In this document: in pieces, positions 46,607-53,593 of the stretch
Layout of the letters: every line of letters begins with the position of its first letter
How positions within the stretch are numbered: position 1 is the stretch's first letter
Source: Agrococcus jejuensis
Lineage (GTDB): Bacteria; Actinomycetota; Actinomycetes; Actinomycetales; Microbacteriaceae
Assembly (NCBI RefSeq): GCF_900099705.1
Contig: NZ_LT629695.1
Coordinates: 868,001-932,000 of the forward strand
Length of the DNA stretch: 64,000 bases
Reading direction: 5' to 3'
Position numbers and translations under genes: made by a program
Notes under the pieces: generated by a model
The model's input: the letters and a program-made list of their open reading frames with translations, nothing else
Told to the model about the DNA's origin: nothing
The model's database searches: none

Positions 46607-46981
46607 CTAGGCCGACTGCGCCCGCTCGTCGCGGGTCGACGCCTGGCTGCGCCACCACCGCCGCTCGCCGCGCACGAGCAGCCAGAGCGCGCCGAGGCCG
46701 ACGACCAGCGAGCCGAGCACGAGCGCGACGCCCTGCGCGACGAACGCGAGCACGGCATCCGCGGCGACGCCGTCGGCGAGGCGCGCGGGCACCCCAGCGA
46801 CGAGTCCCACGACCCCGGCGACCGCGACCATGAGCGCGGCGACGGCCACGACGAGGCCGAGCACCTGCTGCCACGTGACGCGGCGCTGCGGTGCTGGCTC
46901 GGCTGCGCGCACGGGCATCTCGGCGGGTGCGGCGAGGTCGCGATCGCGCACGACGTCGTCGCTGCGCTCGCTCTGGACCAT
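46607..46981 (-). CDS. Small two-helix membrane protein, 124 aa
   Basis: An N-terminal charged cytoplasmic part of about 35 residues, two long hydrophobic segments (about 40-66 and 75-103) and a basic C-terminus (RGERRWWRSQ). No family recognised. GATCAT, a -10-like box, is exactly six bases before the ATG. Located in the SOS locus between dnaE2 and the four-module protein, but without a LexA box of its own. Confidence 0.68.
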   Translation of the reverse strand: MVQSERSDDVVRDRDLAAPAEMPVRAAEPAPQRRVTWQQVLGLVVAVAALMVAVAGVVGLVAGVPARLADGVAADAVLAFVAQGVALVLGSLVVGLGALWLLVRGERRWWRSQASTRDERAQSA

Positions 46982-47032
46982 CCGTCGATGATCCCACGTC
47001 CGCGCGCCGGTCCACGACGCACGCGCGGCGTC

Positions 47033-48994
47033 TCAGCCGTCGGCGTCGAACGCGTCCATCGTCTCGACGGGCACGCTCGCACGCCGCAGCACGTCGCGCT
47101 CGTCGGCGCGCAGCGGGCCGCGCTCGCGGTGCGAGAGCACGCCATAGGTGCGCACCGGATCGCGAGTGCGAGCGAGCCGTAGGGCCAGCGCCTCCCTCTC
47201 GTCGGCCGTCGTCGCGCCGTCGACCGACGCACCCCAGCGGGCGACGTCGTCGGGTCGACCGAGCCGCCTGGAGGCGTCGACGAGCACGTGGCGCGCGGTG
47301 CGACGCGTGCGCGCAACCCGCGACTCCAGCGCGCCGATCGCGAGGGAGCGCCGTTCCGCCGGATCCTTGAGACCAGGCAGCCGCCACCGGAGCTCACGGG
47401 CGTACGGGTCGCGTCGCGGCGCTCGTGCCTCGAGGCGATCGCCGAGCACGAACGCCGCCCAGCCGACCAGCCCTGCGACGACCACCGTGCTGGCGCAACC
47501 GGCGATGGTGGGCCAGAGCCAGCCGGGCGGCTCGATCGAGAGCAGACCGAGCACGCCGCCGACGGGCAGGAGCAGCACGCCGACGACGAGCGCAAGCACG
47601 CCGACGATCGCGACGAGCGATCCCACTGTCACGAGCGGATGCTCGGGCCGTTCGCCCCGCCGCTCGAGATCCGCGACGGCCTTCGGCAGTCGCTCGCCAT
47701 ACGCGAGGCCCAGGTAGGTGCGCGTGGCATGCGTGGGCCGCTGTTCGAGCAGGTCGAGGCGCAGCGCACGCACCTCGTCGTCCGTCGCCCAGCCGTCGTG
47801 CGCGACGCCCCAGCGACCCGCCTGCTCGGGCTTGCCCAGCGCGCGGTAGTGCTCGGCGAGCAGTCGACGGACCTCGGGGTTCGGGGCCCGAGTCGCCGCG
47901 CGCACGATCGCCGCGCGCTCGTGTCGCAGCTGCTCGGTCGGCGTCGCGAGCAGCTCGTCGAGCACGCGCGCGACGCGCTCGTGCTCGATCTCCGTGAGCC
48001 GGTCGGCGTTCGTCATCCACCGCCGGTCGATGGTCTCCGCCGCGACGCCCGCCCGGATGAGCGCATCGCGCTCGTCGGCGCCGAGCCGGCTCGGCGCACG
48101 CTCGGTGCGCTGCTCGAGCTCGAGCATCCACTCGTCGTCCGCGCGCAGCGTCGCGGCGAACCGCGTGCGCTCGTCGGGCGTCGTCAGGCCGTCGACCGCG
48201 ATGCCCCAGCGCCCGGCCTCCGCCGGTCGGCGTCGCTCGCGGGCGAGCTCGACGAGCATCCTGCGCACCGGCTCCTGCATGTCGGGCGTCCAGGTCTGAT
48301 CCAGCCAGCCGCGCAGCAGCGCATGCCGCTCGCCGTGCAGCACGAGCGACGGCAGCACCGCCTCCACGCGTCGCTGCGCGTCCTGCTGGAGCCGACGACG
48401 CCAGTCGGTGCGCGACGGTCGCGGATGCCGTCGCAGCCACAGGAGACCCACGAGCCAGATGGCACCCGCGACGAGCGCCTCGACTCGCACGTCGCGCAGC
48501 GCATCGAGCACCTCCACGCCCTGCGTCATGGCCACGATGGCGCGGGCGATGGCGGTGCCCCACCAGAGCAGGCCGCCGAGCCACGCGATCCCGGCGAGGA
48601 GGCGCATGCGACTGCCGCGAGCCGCGGCCGGCCGCTCGGGCACCTCCATGAGATCGGCGATGCTCGCCGGCGCCTGCTCGCGCGAGCCGAGGTGGAGGTA
48701 TCCCCGCGCCATGCCGCTCGCGACGCGGGCGGCGAGCACGCGGCGCAGTGCGCGCAGCTCGCTCGCACGCACCCATCCCGGGATCGAGATGCCCCATCGT
48801 GCTGCCTGGTCCAGCGCACCGATCGTCCGGTAGTGCTCGGCGAGCATGCGCCGAATGGCCGGATCTGCTGGGATGCCCTTCCACAGCATGGCTCGACGCT
48901 CGTGACGCAGCTCGGGCGTCGGCATCGCACGCGACCGTTCGAGCAGGGCCGCGAGACGAGTGGCGTCGCGGGGTCGCTGCTCGGATCCGGTCAT
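47033..48994 (-). CDS. Large protein with four repeated DUF6584-like helical modules and two membrane-helix pairs
   Basis: A 653-aa protein of unknown function made of four related modules. Each holds a helix like RRLLAEHYRALG followed by xxQAGRWGVxxDG and a T-x-D-E-(x)n-LRL helix: RRMLAEHYRTIGALDQAARW (about residues 48-70), VRRMLVELARERRRP (about 245), VRRLLAEHYRALGKPEQAGR (about 375) and ARHVLVDASRRLGRP (about 568). Two membrane-helix pairs interrupt the array (about 130-190 and 450-510). The module resembles the actinobacterial DUF6584 domain, from memory. A GATGCT -10-like box lies six bases before ATG 48994, on the same strand as imuB. Function unknown. Confidence 0.78.
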   Translation of the reverse strand: MTGSEQRPRDATRLAALLERSRAMPTPELRHERRAMLWKGIPADPAIRRMLAEHYRTIGALDQAARWGISIPGWVRASELRALRRVLAARVASGMARGYLHLGSREQAPASIADLMEVPERPAAARGSRMRLLAGIAWLGGLLWWGTAIARAIVAMTQGVEVLDALRDVRVEALVAGAIWLVGLLWLRRHPRPSRTDWRRRLQQDAQRRVEAVLPSLVLHGERHALLRGWLDQTWTPDMQEPVRRMLVELARERRRPAEAGRWGIAVDGLTTPDERTRFAATLRADDEWMLELEQRTERAPSRLGADERDALIRAGVAAETIDRRWMTNADRLTEIEHERVARVLDELLATPTEQLRHERAAIVRAATRAPNPEVRRLLAEHYRALGKPEQAGRWGVAHDGWATDDEVRALRLDLLEQRPTHATRTYLGLAYGERLPKAVADLERRGERPEHPLVTVGSLVAIVGVLALVVGVLLLPVGGVLGLLSIEPPGWLWPTIAGCASTVVVAGLVGWAAFVLGDRLEARAPRRDPYARELRWRLPGLKDPAERRSLAIGALESRVARTRRTARHVLVDASRRLGRPDDVARWGASVDGATTADEREALALRLARTRDPVRTYGVLSHRERGPLRADERDVLRRASVPVETMDAFDADG

Positions 48995-49040
48995 CCGCCG
49001 AGCATCCCACGGTCGAGACTCCGCGTCGCGCCGCGACGCG

Positions 49041-50693
49041 TCAGTCGTACCGCCCCTCCGCGCGCCACCCGGCGGCGTCGCCCAGCAGCACCCACGCATC
49101 CCCTGCGCCGTCGACGACCTGGATGCGCGCGAGCGCCTCGACGTGCGCCCCCGCGCGCATGCGCAACGGCCACGGCCCCGCCCACGCCGCGACGCGTCGC
49201 CGGTCGCCCGACGGCGTGCGGAACCACGTCGGCGGACGGATGCGCTCGCCCGTCCCGACCTCCCCGCCGTCGGCATCCAGCAGCACCACCGGCTGCGGCG
49301 GACGGAACACCGTCGCCGGCCGCGGCTCGGGCAACGACCCCGGCCACGGGCCCTCGCGCGCCTCGGCGACCGCATCGCCCCACGGCGTCAGCACGCCACG
49401 CTCGGCGAGCAGCCGCCCGCCGCCGAGGCTCGCCACGACGACGCCCTCACGCCCCAGCACCCCCTGCAGGCGCTCGATGACGCCGCGCGTGCGCTCGTCG
49501 ACGCCGCGCCCGCCCCACAGGCCGGGCATGTGCTCGGTGTCGCGCTCGAGCCGCTCGGGCGTGATGCGCACCTCGACGAGCGCGCTGTCGAGGCCGCTCT
49601 CGGCCAGCTGCCACCTGGCGCGGTCGACGACGTCGCGCGCGCGGAAGAAGCCCGGCTTGCGCCACGTGCGCTCGCTGATGCCGCCGAGGTCGGCGCGCAG
49701 CAGGATGCGCACCTCGGCCACGACGAGGCGGCGGGCGGCGAGCTCGGCGACGTACGCATCCGCCCGGCTCTGCAGCGCGAATCCCAGCTCCTCGCCGCCC
49801 TCGATGCCGGGCTCGAACTCGAGGGCGAGCGCGTCGGGCGGATGGTCGGATCCCGGCTCGACGCGGCGATCGTCGAGGCCGCGGGCGCGCTGCAGGTCGC
49901 GCAGCCCCTCGGCGCCGAAGCGGTCGCGCACGCTCGCGTCGGGCAGCGCCGCGAGGTCGCCGAGCGTGCGCAGGCCGAGACGCAGCAGCATGCCGGCGAG
50001 CTCGCCGCCGAGCACCGTCACCGGCACGGGCGCGAGGAACGCGCGGGAGGCGCCGGGGTCGACGATGCGGATGGGGGCGGGGTGCTGGCCGTCGGCTTCG
50101 GCGGGGCTCGCGCCGACTTCCGGCACGAGGTGACGCTGAGCGGGGGTTCGTGTGCGATATGCGGACGAAGGCTCGCTCCGCGTCACCTCGTGCCCGGCTG
50201 CAGCAGTCGCCGGCGCACGGTGCGGCTCCTCCACGGCCACCCGCTCGGCGAGCTCGGCCGTGAACCGGTCGTCGGCCACGCCCACGCGCACGCGCAGGCC
50301 GAGCGGCGCGAGGGCGGCGACGATCGCCGCGACCGCCTCGCGCTCGCCGCCGTAGAAGCGAGCGGCGCCGCGCATCGGCAGCGCGAGCGCGCCGTCGCCG
50401 AGCCCCTGCACCCCCGGCACCACGGACTCGACCGCCCGGATGACGTGCGCGAACGCGAGCACCTCGCCCACGGCATCCGCATCCGAGAGCACGAGCGACG
50501 GCGCACCGGCCTGCGCGTCGCGCACCCGCTGCCCCACGCGCACGCCCGCCGCGCGGGCGAGGTCGTCGCAGGCGACGATGCGGTGCAGGTGTGCCGTCGC
50601 CACGGGCACGCCGCCCGGCAGCTCGCCCGCGGCGCGCGCCACCTCGACCGACCAGTCGGGCACGCGCACGACGGCGATGCGACGGGTGGTCAC
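49041..50693 (-). CDS. imuB: ImuB, Y-family polymerase-like mutasome protein
   Basis: A 550-aa inactive Y-family polymerase relative that bridges DnaE2 and the beta clamp. It opens RIAVVRVPDWSVEVARA, where active Y polymerases have a metal-binding DMD motif; here the acidic residues are missing, as typical of ImuB. It keeps GVRVGQRVRDAQA, LRVRVGVADDRFTAELAERV and a helix-hairpin part LGLRTLGDLAALPDASVRDR. An unusual linker (about residues 165-192) is encoded by an inverted repeat. GTG 50693 has AGGAG just upstream. The separate imuA gene and LexA box lie upstream. Confidence 0.9.
   Translation of the reverse strand: MTTRRIAVVRVPDWSVEVARAAGELPGGVPVATAHLHRIVACDDLARAAGVRVGQRVRDAQAGAPSLVLSDADAVGEVLAFAHVIRAVESVVPGVQGLGDGALALPMRGAARFYGGEREAVAAIVAALAPLGLRVRVGVADDRFTAELAERVAVEEPHRAPATAAAGHEVTRSEPSSAYRTRTPAQRHLVPEVGASPAEADGQHPAPIRIVDPGASRAFLAPVPVTVLGGELAGMLLRLGLRTLGDLAALPDASVRDRFGAEGLRDLQRARGLDDRRVEPGSDHPPDALALEFEPGIEGGEELGFALQSRADAYVAELAARRLVVAEVRILLRADLGGISERTWRKPGFFRARDVVDRARWQLAESGLDSALVEVRITPERLERDTEHMPGLWGGRGVDERTRGVIERLQGVLGREGVVVASLGGGRLLAERGVLTPWGDAVAEAREGPWPGSLPEPRPATVFRPPQPVVLLDADGGEVGTGERIRPPTWFRTPSGDRRRVAAWAGPWPLRMRAGAHVEALARIQVVDGAGDAWVLLGDAAGWRAEGRYD
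50122..50194. repeat. Inverted repeat inside imuB coding sequence
   Basis: GGCACGAGGTGACGC (50122-50136) and GCGTCACCTCGTGCC (50180-50194) are perfect inverted arms 43 nt apart, with an inner GAGC/GCTC pairing. They lie in-frame within ImuB between the palm-like and clamp-binding parts, adding about 25 residues (HEVTRSEPSSAYRTRTPAQR region). Confidence 0.8.
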
Positions 50694-50723
50694 GGGAGGC
50701 TCCTGCGTGGGCGCTGACGCGGG

Positions 50724-50963
50724 GTGGAGCCGTTGCGAGGTGCGGTTCGCGGTTGCGAGGTGCGCTTGCTGCGCTCAGGTGCGGCTCGTGATTGCGAGGT
50801 GCGGTTGCTGCGTTCGGGTGCGGTTGCAACCGCACCTGAACGCACGAAGCGCACCTCGGAACCGCAGCCGGGGTGGTCACCGCGCGCCGAGGTGCGGTTG
50901 GTGCGCTCGGATGCGGAAGGAGCCGCACCCGAGCGCACGAAGCGCACCTCGGAGCCGGGGCGC
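50724..50963. repeat. Cluster of GAGGTGCGGTT-type palindromic repeats between imuA and imuB
   Basis: Units GCGAGGTGCGGTT and TGCGTTCGGGTGCGGTT are repeated in direct order and then in reverse complement (AACCGCACCTGAACGCACG, AGCGCACCTCGG) to form two large palindromes, about 50751-50860 and 50888-50963. A related inverted segment occurs at 53390-53480. The 310-bp gap 50694-51003 contains no gene. Confidence 0.75.
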
Positions 50964-51003
50964 GAGCATCCCCGCATCCGCAGCGCACCGCATCCCGCCG
51001 CCG

Positions 51004-51624
51004 TCACCGCGCACCGCCCAGGTCGACGACCGCGCGCCTGGGCACGCGGTCGCCCGCCGACACCTCGACCTCGAGCCGGGCGGTGCGGATGCGGCCGAGG
51101 CCGTCGTCGGCGCCCGCCCAGGTGGCGCCGAGCGTGCGGATGCGGCTCGCCGGCTGCGGCCAGTCGCCGAGCACGAGCAGGCAGCCGTCGGCGCCGCGCA
51201 CGCGGGCGGCGAGGCGCGCGGCCTCGGCGGGAGCGAGCCGCGACGGGGCGGCGGCGAGCACGACGGGCAGCACCTCGGCGAACCCCGCGACCGCCGACGC
51301 CCACGCCTCCCCCGGCTGCGGCACGAGCACGACGCGGTCGACGGGCACGCCCGCATCGGCCGCCGCCTCGACGCCGACGTCGGCGAGGCCGATCATCGCG
51401 CCCCATCCGCCCGGCGGCAGCGCCGCGGCGAGCATGCGCAGCGCGAGCGAGCGCGAGTCGACCGCGTGCACGCCGCCGATGCGCAGCGCGGGCAGCACGC
51501 GCTGCAGCGCGGCGGGCGTGGGTAGGCCGACGACCTCGACGGCGGTCGACTCCATGCCGCGCATGCGCGAGCGCAGCGCCTCGATCGTCGCGGCCTTGCC
51601 GCGGTCGAGGTCTGCGATCGTCAC
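51004..51624 (-). CDS. imuA: ImuA' mutasome accessory protein
   Basis: A 206-aa RecA-like protein that lacks a Walker A loop, the actinobacterial ImuA' type. It shows LALRMLAAALPPGGWGAMIG, VPVDRVVLVPQPGEAWA and LADVGVEAAADAG, with the C-terminal region TARLEVEVSAGDRVPRRAVV. GTG start at 51624; a 3-codon leaderless ORF overlaps it by GTGA, and a perfect LexA box lies 10 bp upstream of the GTG. Together with imuB (310 bp away) and dnaE2 it forms the SOS mutagenesis cassette. Confidence 0.86.
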   Translation of the reverse strand: MTIADLDRGKAATIEALRSRMRGMESTAVEVVGLPTPAALQRVLPALRIGGVHAVDSRSLALRMLAAALPPGGWGAMIGLADVGVEAAADAGVPVDRVVLVPQPGEAWASAVAGFAEVLPVVLAAAPSRLAPAEAARLAARVRGADGCLLVLGDWPQPASRIRTLGATWAGADDGLGRIRTARLEVEVSAGDRVPRRAVVDLGGAR

Positions 51625-51632
51625 GCATCCAT
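51621..51632 (-). CDS. Leaderless three-codon upstream ORF before imuA
   Basis: ATG-GAT-GCG-TGA (MDA) begins five bases after the -10-like TACGTT that is embedded in the LexA box, and its stop overlaps the imuA GTG (GTGA). The layout copies the six-codon ORF at 31975-31995, which supports a real translation-coupled upstream ORF. Confidence 0.5.
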   Translation of the reverse strand: MDA

Positions 51633-51634
51633 GA

Positions 51635-51650
51635 TCGAACGTATGTTCGA
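51635..51650 (-). promoter_or_regulatory. LexA (SOS) box at the imuA promoter
   Basis: TCGAACGTATGTTCGA, identical over 16 bp to the box before dnaE2. On the minus strand its TACGTT can be the -10 box for imuA, so LexA binding would block the promoter directly. The 386-bp gap 51625-52010 holds this site, repeat copy 3 and the malQ promoter; a 98-codon plus-strand reading frame starting in the box is not convincing. Confidence 0.9.
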
Positions 51651-51857
51651 ATGCGGCAAGTCGGTGCGGCGTGTCCTCGAGCGACTCGTGCCCCGGATGC
51701 GCGCGTCGCGGAACGTGCGGATCGCGCGCTCGAGCGGCGGCTGCGGACGCTCGCTACGGGCCGTCTCGCTCGAGCATCCCCGGCACCCCCGACACGGCGC
51801 TCGCGCGCCGCTCATCCGCCGCCCGAATCCCTCCCGCGCATCCCGCACCGCGCCAAC

Positions 51858-51955
51858 AGTGGTCAGTAGATGTCGCCGTAGCGGCGTGTCGGCGACATCT
51901 ATTGACCACTCACCGCGCAACAAGTGACCAATCACCGGCAACACGTGACCCATCG
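51858..51955 (-). repeat. Dispersed palindromic repeat family, copy 3 (inverted orientation)
   Basis: Left arm 51858-51878, 11-nt loop TAGCGGCGTGT, right arm 51890-51910 (21 bp, one G-T mismatch), followed by two units, AAGTGACCAATCACCGGCAA and ACGTGACCCATCG. Read on the minus strand it has the same order as copies 1 and 2. Both arms share a complementary T/A-to-C/G substitution (GTCGCCG with CGGCGAC). It lies about 210 bp from the imuA SOS box. Confidence 0.9.
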
Positions 51956-52010
51956 ACGGGGTGCCCGCAAGTCCGCGCACCGCACCTCGGGCGTCTGCCA
52001 GGCTCGAGGC

Positions 52011-53234
52011 GTGCTCCCCGATCGCGCGAGCGGCATCCAGCTGCACCTCACGTCCCTGCCCGACGGTCGCCTCGGCGCATCCGCCCACCGCTTCGTCGAC
52101 TGGCTCGCCGACGCCGGCCAGACCGTGTGGCAGGTGCTGCCGCTCACGGTGCCCGACGCGTTCGGCTCGCCATACGCGTCGCCGTCGGCGTTCGCCGCGA
52201 GCCCGGCGCTGCTCGAGCATCCGGATGCGCCAGTCAGCCAGGAGGAGGTGCGCGCGTTCGCCGAGCGGCACGCCTACTGGGCGCCGTCGTGGGTCGCGCA
52301 CGGCGGCGACCTCGCCGACCAGGTGCGCTTCGACCGCGAGTGGGGCGCGCTGCGCGCGTACGCGACCGAGCGCGGCGTGAAGATCCTCGGCGACGTGCCG
52401 ATCTACGTCGCGCAGGGCGGCGCCGACGAGGCCGCCTGGCCGGAGTTCTTCCGGTCGGACGCCGTCGCCGGCGTGCCGCCCGACGCGTACGCCGCGACGG
52501 GCCAGCTGTGGGGCAACCCGCTGTACGACTGGGATGCCCTCGCCGCCGACGGCTACCGCTGGTGGATCGAGCGCCTGCGCCGCACGTTCGACCTCTACGA
52601 CCTCGTGCGCATCGACCACTTCCGCGCGTTCAGCGACTTCTGGGCCGTGCCGGCCGGGGACGCGACGGCCGAGCGTGGCGTGTGGGAGCCCGGGCCTGGG
52701 CGCGCGATGTTCGACGCCGCGACCGCCGAGCTCGGCCCGCTGCCCGTGCTCGCCGAGGACCTCGGCGACATCGACCAGCCCGTGCTCGACCTGCGCGACG
52801 CCCTCGGCCTGCCAGGCATGGCCGTGCTGCAGTTCGCGTTCGAGGGCGACGCGACGAGCCCCCACGAGCCCGCGAACCTCACGCGCGAGCAGGTCGTCTA
52901 CACGGGCACGCACGACAACGACACCGTCGTCGGCTGGTGGTCGGGCCTGTCGCGGTCGCGGCGTCGCGCGGCGCGGAAGGCGATGCGCTCGGCAGGCGCG
53001 CGGTGGTCGACGCGGCGCCGTGAGCCGTCATGGGGACTCATCGAGGTCGCGCAGCACGGCCCGAGCCGCCTCGCGATGGCGCAGGCGCAGGACGTGCTCG
53101 CCCTCGGCTCCGATGCCCGCATGAACACGCCCGGCACGGCATCCACGTGGGGCTGGCGGATGGATGCGGACGCCCTGACCCCGGCGCACGCGGCGAGGCT
53201 GCGCGCGATCACGGAGGCCGCGGGCCGCGTCTGA
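52011..53234 (+). CDS. malQ: Compact 4-alpha-glucanotransferase (GH77, MalQ-type)
   Basis: A 407-aa amylomaltase that would disproportionate maltodextrins. Catalytic landmarks are present: SGIQLHLTSLPDGRLG, WQVLPLTVP, RIDHFRAFSDFWAVP with the nucleophile aspartate, LAEDLGDID with the acid/base glutamate, and TGTHDNDTVVGWW with the third carboxylate. It is about 90 residues shorter than typical bacterial MalQ. GTG 52011 follows CAGGCT by six bases (leaderless pattern with C instead of T). Cytoplasmic, no operon partner; repeat copy 3 lies just upstream. Confidence 0.9.
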   Translation: MLPDRASGIQLHLTSLPDGRLGASAHRFVDWLADAGQTVWQVLPLTVPDAFGSPYASPSAFAASPALLEHPDAPVSQEEVRAFAERHAYWAPSWVAHGGDLADQVRFDREWGALRAYATERGVKILGDVPIYVAQGGADEAAWPEFFRSDAVAGVPPDAYAATGQLWGNPLYDWDALAADGYRWWIERLRRTFDLYDLVRIDHFRAFSDFWAVPAGDATAERGVWEPGPGRAMFDAATAELGPLPVLAEDLGDIDQPVLDLRDALGLPGMAVLQFAFEGDATSPHEPANLTREQVVYTGTHDNDTVVGWWSGLSRSRRRAARKAMRSAGARWSTRRREPSWGLIEVAQHGPSRLAMAQAQDVLALGSDARMNTPGTASTWGWRMDADALTPAHAARLRAITEAAGRV

Positions 53235-53289
53235 CGCTGCGGCCGATCGCCGTCGGACTGCCACCGCCCGCCGAGATCCGCCGCGGCAC

Positions 53290-53480
53290 GCAGCGAGGTA
53301 CGCCTCTCGCGGCGAGGTACGCCAATTGGCGCACCTCGCGACGAGACGCGTCCCTCGCGACGACCGACGCGGCGCAGCCCCGAGCCGCGGTCGCCACGTT
53401 CAGGCGCGGTGCGGTCCTCACGTGAGGACAGGTTCGCGAGGGCCGCTGGGACCCGCACCTGAACGCGGTGATCGCGACTC
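53290..53480. repeat. Palindromes between malQ and the chaplin-like gene
   Basis: GCGAGGTACGCCAA and TTGGCGCACCTCGC (53312-53339) form a 28-bp palindrome with one mismatch and no spacer; a direct copy of the left half is at 53293. Further on, TCCTCACGTGAGGA (53415-53428) is a perfect 14-bp palindrome, and a GCACCTGAACGC segment matches the repeats at 50724-50963. The 359-bp gap 53235-53593 shows no gene. Confidence 0.7.
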
Positions 53481-53593
53481 GGAGCCGCGCCGATCGAAGA
53501 TGCGGCCATCGTCGGCCGCCGACCGAGGTCGACGGCCGACGCGACCGGGAGGTGGCACGGGCGCGATGGGGCGCGCCCGCGCCACCGGATGGC

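Noticed and set aside
49041..50693. Active DinB-type DNA polymerase IV
   Set aside because: The N-terminal metal-binding acidic residues are missing and the gene neighbours are imuA and dnaE2, so ImuB fits better.
51631..51927. 98-codon plus-strand reading frame starting inside the imuA SOS box
   Set aside because: It runs through the LexA box and repeat copy 3, has no family resemblance or plausible promoter, and its composition is Arg/Ser-rich like other shadow frames.
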